NCBI GenBank assembly: GCA_002362595.1
Contig: DEUO01000144.1
Span: 1-8,794, forward strand
Direction of reading: 5' to 3'
Length of the DNA stretch: 8,794 nucleotides
Source of the DNA: Caryophanales bacterium UBA3260
GTDB taxonomy: Bacteria; Bacillota_I; Bacilli_A; RF39; UBA660
A program made the position numbers and the translations under genes. The notes under the pieces are model-generated. The model saw only the letters and a program-made list of their open reading frames with translations. It did no database searches and was not told the origin of the DNA. Shown here in pieces: positions 6,791 through 8,794 of the stretch. Each line of letters starts with the position of its first letter. The stretch's first letter is position 1.

Positions 6791-7336
6791 TTATGATTTA
6801 TCCAATTTTAAAGATAAAGGTTTAACATCTTTCTGATTATCTCTTTTTATTACGTTATTACTTCTTTTATCTGCCATAAAGATAAGTTCAGTTAAATTCA
6901 TATCATTAGAATATTGTATTTCTCTTAACTCTTGAACTGGAACAACTCTAATTTTCTTCCAACTTCTAAGAAATTTATTATCTAAAAAAGAAAAACTAGA
7001 ACATGTTAAGTAAGAATAACTTTCATCTTCAATATGTCCTGAATACCTAATTACTATATTAAGACCATTTTCTTGAATTGTATCATAAACTATTACATCA
7101 ACTTGTTCATATTTTATACCTTGTTCATTATATCTATATATGCTCCACCAATTACCATCATTAACTTTTACATAGATTATTTTTACTATTTCATTTTCTG
7201 ATGATAAGTGTATTTCACCATTATTATTTTCTCTTTCTTCACTTATTAATAAACAATCTTGAAATTGTCTTAAATATTCCATTACAATTCCAACTTTTAA
7301 TAAAGAAGGATTCATTTTCTCGATGAATTCTATCAT
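6791..7336 (-). CDS. Hypothetical protein, 181 aa
   Basis: I do not recognise this protein. It starts at ATG 7336-7334, with AGGGGG (complement of 7347-7352) ten bases upstream, and stops at 6791. A further Met at residue 8 is a weaker start. The N-terminal ~30 residues look helical (FIEKMNPSLLKVGIVMEYL). Residues 40-120 alternate as beta strands, with W63-W64-S-I-Y-R-Y and repeated hydrophobic/charged pairs. The last 28 residues are basic and hydrophilic and probably disordered. There is no signal peptide, transmembrane helix, cysteine cluster or obvious catalytic motif; only two Cys are present. It lies downstream of tRNA-Leu on the same strand, four bases or so after that gene's T-run, so it may be expressed by read-through or from a promoter overlapping the hairpin. 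Coding use matches its neighbours, and nothing suggests decay. Confidence 0.7.
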   Translation of the reverse strand: MIEFIEKMNPSLLKVGIVMEYLRQFQDCLLISEERENNNGEIHLSSENEIVKIIYVKVNDGNWWSIYRYNEQGIKYEQVDVIVYDTIQENGLNIVIRYSGHIEDESYSYLTCSSFSFLDNKFLRSWKKIRVVPVQELREIQYSNDMNLTELIFMADKRSNNVIKRDNQKDVKPLSLKLDKS

Positions 7337-7355
7337 TTTTATTTTTCCCCCTAAT

Positions 7356-7386
7356 AAAAAAACGCTTCACTAGTTATAAGTGCGCG
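7356..7386 (-). terminator. Intrinsic terminator of tRNA-Leu
   Basis: On the minus strand CGC (7386-7384), a bulged G, and CACT (7382-7379) pair with AGTG (7371-7368), a 2-base AA bulge, and GCG (7365-7363). The loop is 7 bases and is followed by seven T (7362-7356). The T-run ends four bases before the ribosome binding site of the next minus-strand gene. Confidence 0.65.
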
Positions 7387-7400
7387 ATTACTAACATTAA

Positions 7401-7487
7401 TGGTGCCTGTGGTGGGACTCGAACCCACACGATATTACTACCACTGGATTTTGAGTCCAGCGCGTCTACCAATTCCGCCACACAGGC
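7401..7487 (-). tRNA. tRNA-Leu (anticodon CAA)
   Basis: An 87-nt class II tRNA read on the minus strand. The acceptor arm GCCTGTG (7487-7481) pairs with CACAGGC, followed by discriminator A and a genome-encoded CCA (7403-7401). The D-arm reads GGCGGAATTGGTAGACGC. The anticodon stem CTGGA/TCCAG encloses the loop CTCAAAA, placing anticodon CAA at 7453-7451 (decodes UUG). A variable arm is present, and the T-arm GTGGG-TTCGAGT-CCCAC is perfect. All stems are intact. Confidence 0.96.
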
Positions 7488-7499
7488 ATTAACAAATTA

Positions 7500-7529
7500 A
7501 TTATATCATATTCATATAAAAACATACAA
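7500..7529 (-). promoter_or_regulatory. Promoter of tRNA-Leu
   Basis: On the minus strand, TTGTAT (7529-7524), an 18-base spacer, and a consensus TATAAT (7505-7500) preceded by TGA (7508-7506), a perfect extended -10. The expected start near 7493 is about six bases before the mature tRNA 5' end. Confidence 0.7.
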
Positions 7530-7558
7530 TTATTAAATTATCAAATTATTATAATTAT

Positions 7559-7581
7559 TTATTATTTAATTAAAATAATAA
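7559..7581. repeat. AT-only inverted repeat in the divergent intergenic region
   Basis: TTATTATTT at 7559-7567 is perfectly inverted at 7573-7581 with a 5-base AATTA spacer. It lies between the tRNA-Leu promoter and that of the 46-aa gene, in a stretch (about 7488-7620) with very few G or C. It may be chance, an A/T-tract that helps promoter activity, or a protein site. Confidence 0.25.
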
Positions 7582-7599
7582 TAAATTTATCTATATATA

Positions 7600-7628
7600 T
7601 TGTTAAAAATCTAAATATATGATAATCT
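7600..7628 (+). promoter_or_regulatory. Possible promoter of the 46-aa gene
   Basis: TTGTTA at 7600-7605, a 17-base spacer, and TAATCT at 7623-7628 with TG at 7620-7621. The -10 hexamer matches consensus in only three positions, so the TG would have to compensate. A start near 7635 leaves a leader of about 34 bases. Confidence 0.4.
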
Positions 7629-7668
7629 TAAATTATAAATAAACAAAGTAGGGGGAGGTACTACTATT

Positions 7669-7809
7669 ATGAAAAAAGAAAAAAATAAAAAAAGCAAAGA
7701 AAACGTTGTAAAAATATCTTTAGAAAAAAATAAAATTGTTGAAAATGTATCACTTGAAAAAGTAATGCTTGCCTTAAAAAAGCTAAAAGAAGAACAAGTA
7801 AACAACTAA
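7669..7809 (+). CDS. Small lysine-rich protein, 46 aa
   Basis: A short reading frame from ATG 7669 to TAA 7807-7809. It has one of the strongest ribosome binding sites in the window, GGGGGAGGT at 7651-7659, nine bases before the start, and a perfect terminator 11 bases after the stop. These boundaries argue that it is a real gene. The product is about 28% Lys (13 of 46). Residues 1-12 are basic and hydrophilic; residues 13-20 (VVKISLEK) look like a strand; residues 27-43 (VSLEKVMLALKKLKEEQ) would form an amphipathic helix. There is no signal peptide, membrane segment or Cys. I do not recognise a family. It could be a small RNA- or protein-binding factor, or a leader-type frame influencing the regulator downstream. 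Antisense open frames over the same bases are only its shadow. Confidence 0.7.
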   Translation: MKKEKNKKSKENVVKISLEKNKIVENVSLEKVMLALKKLKEEQVNN

Positions 7810-7820
7810 TATAAAAGTAT

Positions 7821-7845
7821 GGTAAGTAAAAACTTACCTTTTTTT
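7821..7845 (+). terminator. Strong intrinsic terminator between the 46-aa gene and the AraC-family gene
   Basis: GGTAAGT at 7821-7827 pairs perfectly with ACTTACC at 7832-7838 around AAAA, followed by seven T (7839-7845). The ribosome binding site GAGGAG of the next gene begins at the next base, 7846. Confidence 0.88.
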
Positions 7846-7859
7846 GAGGAGCTGAAATA

Positions 7860-8675
7860 ATGAACATATATAAACAATTAAATGAAATGATTTTATATAT
7901 TGAAGAAAATTTAGAAAATCCTATTGATTATAACCACTTATCACGTTTTCTAGGAGTAAATACGTATACTATGCAACGTATTTTCTCTTTATTAACAAAT
8001 ATTTCTTTAGCTGAATACATCCGTAAAAGAAGATTATCTTGTGCTGGTGAAGATTTATCTAACCCTGATAATAAAGTAATGGAAATTGCTATAAAATATC
8101 AATATGAAAATGCAACATCATTTTCTCGCGCTTTTGAACAATTCCATGGTATCAAGCCAAGTAAAGTAACTAAAAATACTAATCTAAAAATATTTCCTAT
8201 CCTAACTTTTGAAGAAAAAGATTTTTCTAATGAAGAAATCTCATATGAAATAATATCTCTAGATGAAAAAGAACTATATGGTTTGAAAATGCCAACAAAT
8301 AATGATGAAATTTCTCAAATAGCACCTCGATTTTTTAGAGAGATAGAATCAAAATATTATGATAAATATGGTCCAGTTGTATATGGAATGACTACATACG
8401 ATGATAAAGAAAGATTATATTGTAACGCTTATTGGGTTCTATACGATAAACCAATCGATATTTTTACTAAAGTAACTATTCCCAAAAGTAAATGGTTAGT
8501 ATTTAAAATCCCTTCGCAAGAATCAACTGATATCCAAAAAATAACTAAAGATTTTTATGAATCATTTCTTCCAAGCTGTAAATATAACTTTTCAGACCTC
8601 CCAGAATTAGAGTATTATCATGACGATATTACCGAATTATTAATACCTATTCAAACTGACAAAACTGATATCTAA
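7860..8675 (+). CDS. AraC-family transcriptional regulator with GyrI-like effector-binding domain
   Basis: A 271-aa regulator of the Rob-like layout. The N-terminal DNA-binding domain (residues ~1-105) has two helix-turn-helix units: L27-S-R-F-L-G-V-N-T-Y-T-M-Q-R-I-F42, and I76-A-x-K-Y-x-Y-E-N-A-T-S-F-S-R-A-F92, followed by the conserved H-G-I-K-P-S (96-101). The remainder (~125-268) resembles the GyrI-like effector-binding fold, with strands around Y-G-P-V-V-Y-G-M, an aromatic Y-W-V-L-Y and a closing L-E-Y-Y-H-D-D-I-T-E-L-L-I-P-I. That fold binds small hydrophobic or cationic drugs in known members. The ligand and targets are unknown here; no efflux pump is visible, although the next gene is cut off. 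GAGGAG at 7846-7851 sets the ATG at 7860. The gene starts 14 bases after a strong terminator, so its transcription needs read-through or an embedded promoter. Confidence 0.88.
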   Translation: MNIYKQLNEMILYIEENLENPIDYNHLSRFLGVNTYTMQRIFSLLTNISLAEYIRKRRLSCAGEDLSNPDNKVMEIAIKYQYENATSFSRAFEQFHGIKPSKVTKNTNLKIFPILTFEEKDFSNEEISYEIISLDEKELYGLKMPTNNDEISQIAPRFFREIESKYYDKYGPVVYGMTTYDDKERLYCNAYWVLYDKPIDIFTKVTIPKSKWLVFKIPSQESTDIQKITKDFYESFLPSCKYNFSDLPELEYYHDDITELLIPIQTDKTDI

Positions 8676-8690
8676 AATATCAGTTTTTTT
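8661..8690 (+). terminator. Intrinsic terminator of the AraC-family gene
   Basis: AAAACTGATAT at 8661-8671 pairs with ATATCAGTTTT at 8677-8687, with the TAA stop codon in the loop, and a T-run at 8684-8690. The A-run on the left suggests it may also work in reverse. Confidence 0.85.
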
Positions 8691-8729
8691 AAATTATTTT
8701 ATTATATGATACATATTGAGGTGGTATAT

Positions 8730-8794
8730 ATGAAACACATTTCAAGATTATTTTTAAACAGTTCTTATGTATCTAAAGAAGAATGGAAAAATCT
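8730..8794 (+). CDS. N-terminal fragment of an unidentified protein (3' end outside window)
   Basis: ATG at 8730 is preceded by a good ribosome binding site, GAGGTGG at 8718-8724, five bases upstream. The 21 complete codons begin M-K-H-I-S-R-L-F-L-N-S-S-Y-V and stay open to the window edge. A TG-A-TACATA at 8707-8715 could be a weak extended -10, with no clear -35. The fragment is too short to assign a family; a start right after the regulator's terminator suggests its own transcription unit. Confidence 0.6.
   Translation, partial: MKHISRLFLNSSYVSKEEWKN

Noticed and set aside
7611..7867. Two overlapping minus-strand open frames rich in Phe and Ser with apparent membrane character
   Set aside because: Hydrophobicity comes from reading the Lys-rich 46-aa gene backwards. 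The plus strand has the strong ribosome binding site and terminator.
1..8794. CRISPR array, insertion sequence, prophage, toxin-antitoxin or riboswitch
   Set aside because: No spaced direct repeats, transposase or phage gene, paired toxin-antitoxin layout, or long structured leader could be seen. The 46-aa gene and AraC-family gene lack any toxin motif.

Overview
The window is very AT-rich. Its small genes carry AGG-type ribosome binding sites and simple stem-plus-T-run terminators, and its tRNA-Leu gene encodes its own CCA end. TGG encodes Trp and TGA is used as a stop, at the end of the 1404-codon gene, so the standard bacterial code (table 11) applies and a Mycoplasma-type code does not. 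Together with the protein families (DUF4825, Cdd1-type helix-hairpin-helix, fused acyl-CoA dehydratase activase, AraC/GyrI-like regulator), this suggests an anaerobic low-GC Bacillota (Clostridia, Erysipelotrichia or a related gut lineage). Genus cannot be told from the sequence alone.

Layout. Positions 1-264 hold the C-terminal end of a probable DUF4825-domain protein. Positions 323-1783 hold three same-strand genes: a calcineurin-like phosphoesterase, a DUF4440/NTF2-like small protein and a Cdd1-type helix-hairpin-helix protein, closed by a hairpin that overlaps the last stop codon. Positions 1896-6110 hold the dominant gene, a 1404-aa orphan fusion of two BadF/BcrA-type ATPase activases, a cysteine cluster, a DUF2229 region and two HgdB-like dehydratase/reductase segments. 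It has its own promoter and terminator. Positions 6218-6664 encode a 148-aa protein with two H-x-T-x motifs, a candidate 2H phosphoesterase. A perfect 13-bp bidirectional-looking terminator separates it from a convergent 181-aa unknown protein (7336-6791, minus). Upstream of that gene on the same strand is tRNA-Leu(CAA) (7487-7401, minus) with its own terminator. After a roughly 180-bp, extremely AT-rich divergent intergenic region come a 46-aa lysine-rich small protein (7669-7809), a strong terminator, an AraC-family regulator with a GyrI-like domain (7860-8675), another terminator, and the first 21 codons of one more gene (8730 onward).

The genes do not form one obvious pathway; this reads as ordinary chromosome made of short transcription units. 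The points most worth a second look are the orphan all-in-one activase/reductase, the stand-alone 2H-like protein, the previously easy-to-miss 46-aa gene, and two genes whose ribosome binding sites lie only a few bases after an intrinsic terminator. I do not see a CRISPR array, insertion sequence, prophage module or defence island.
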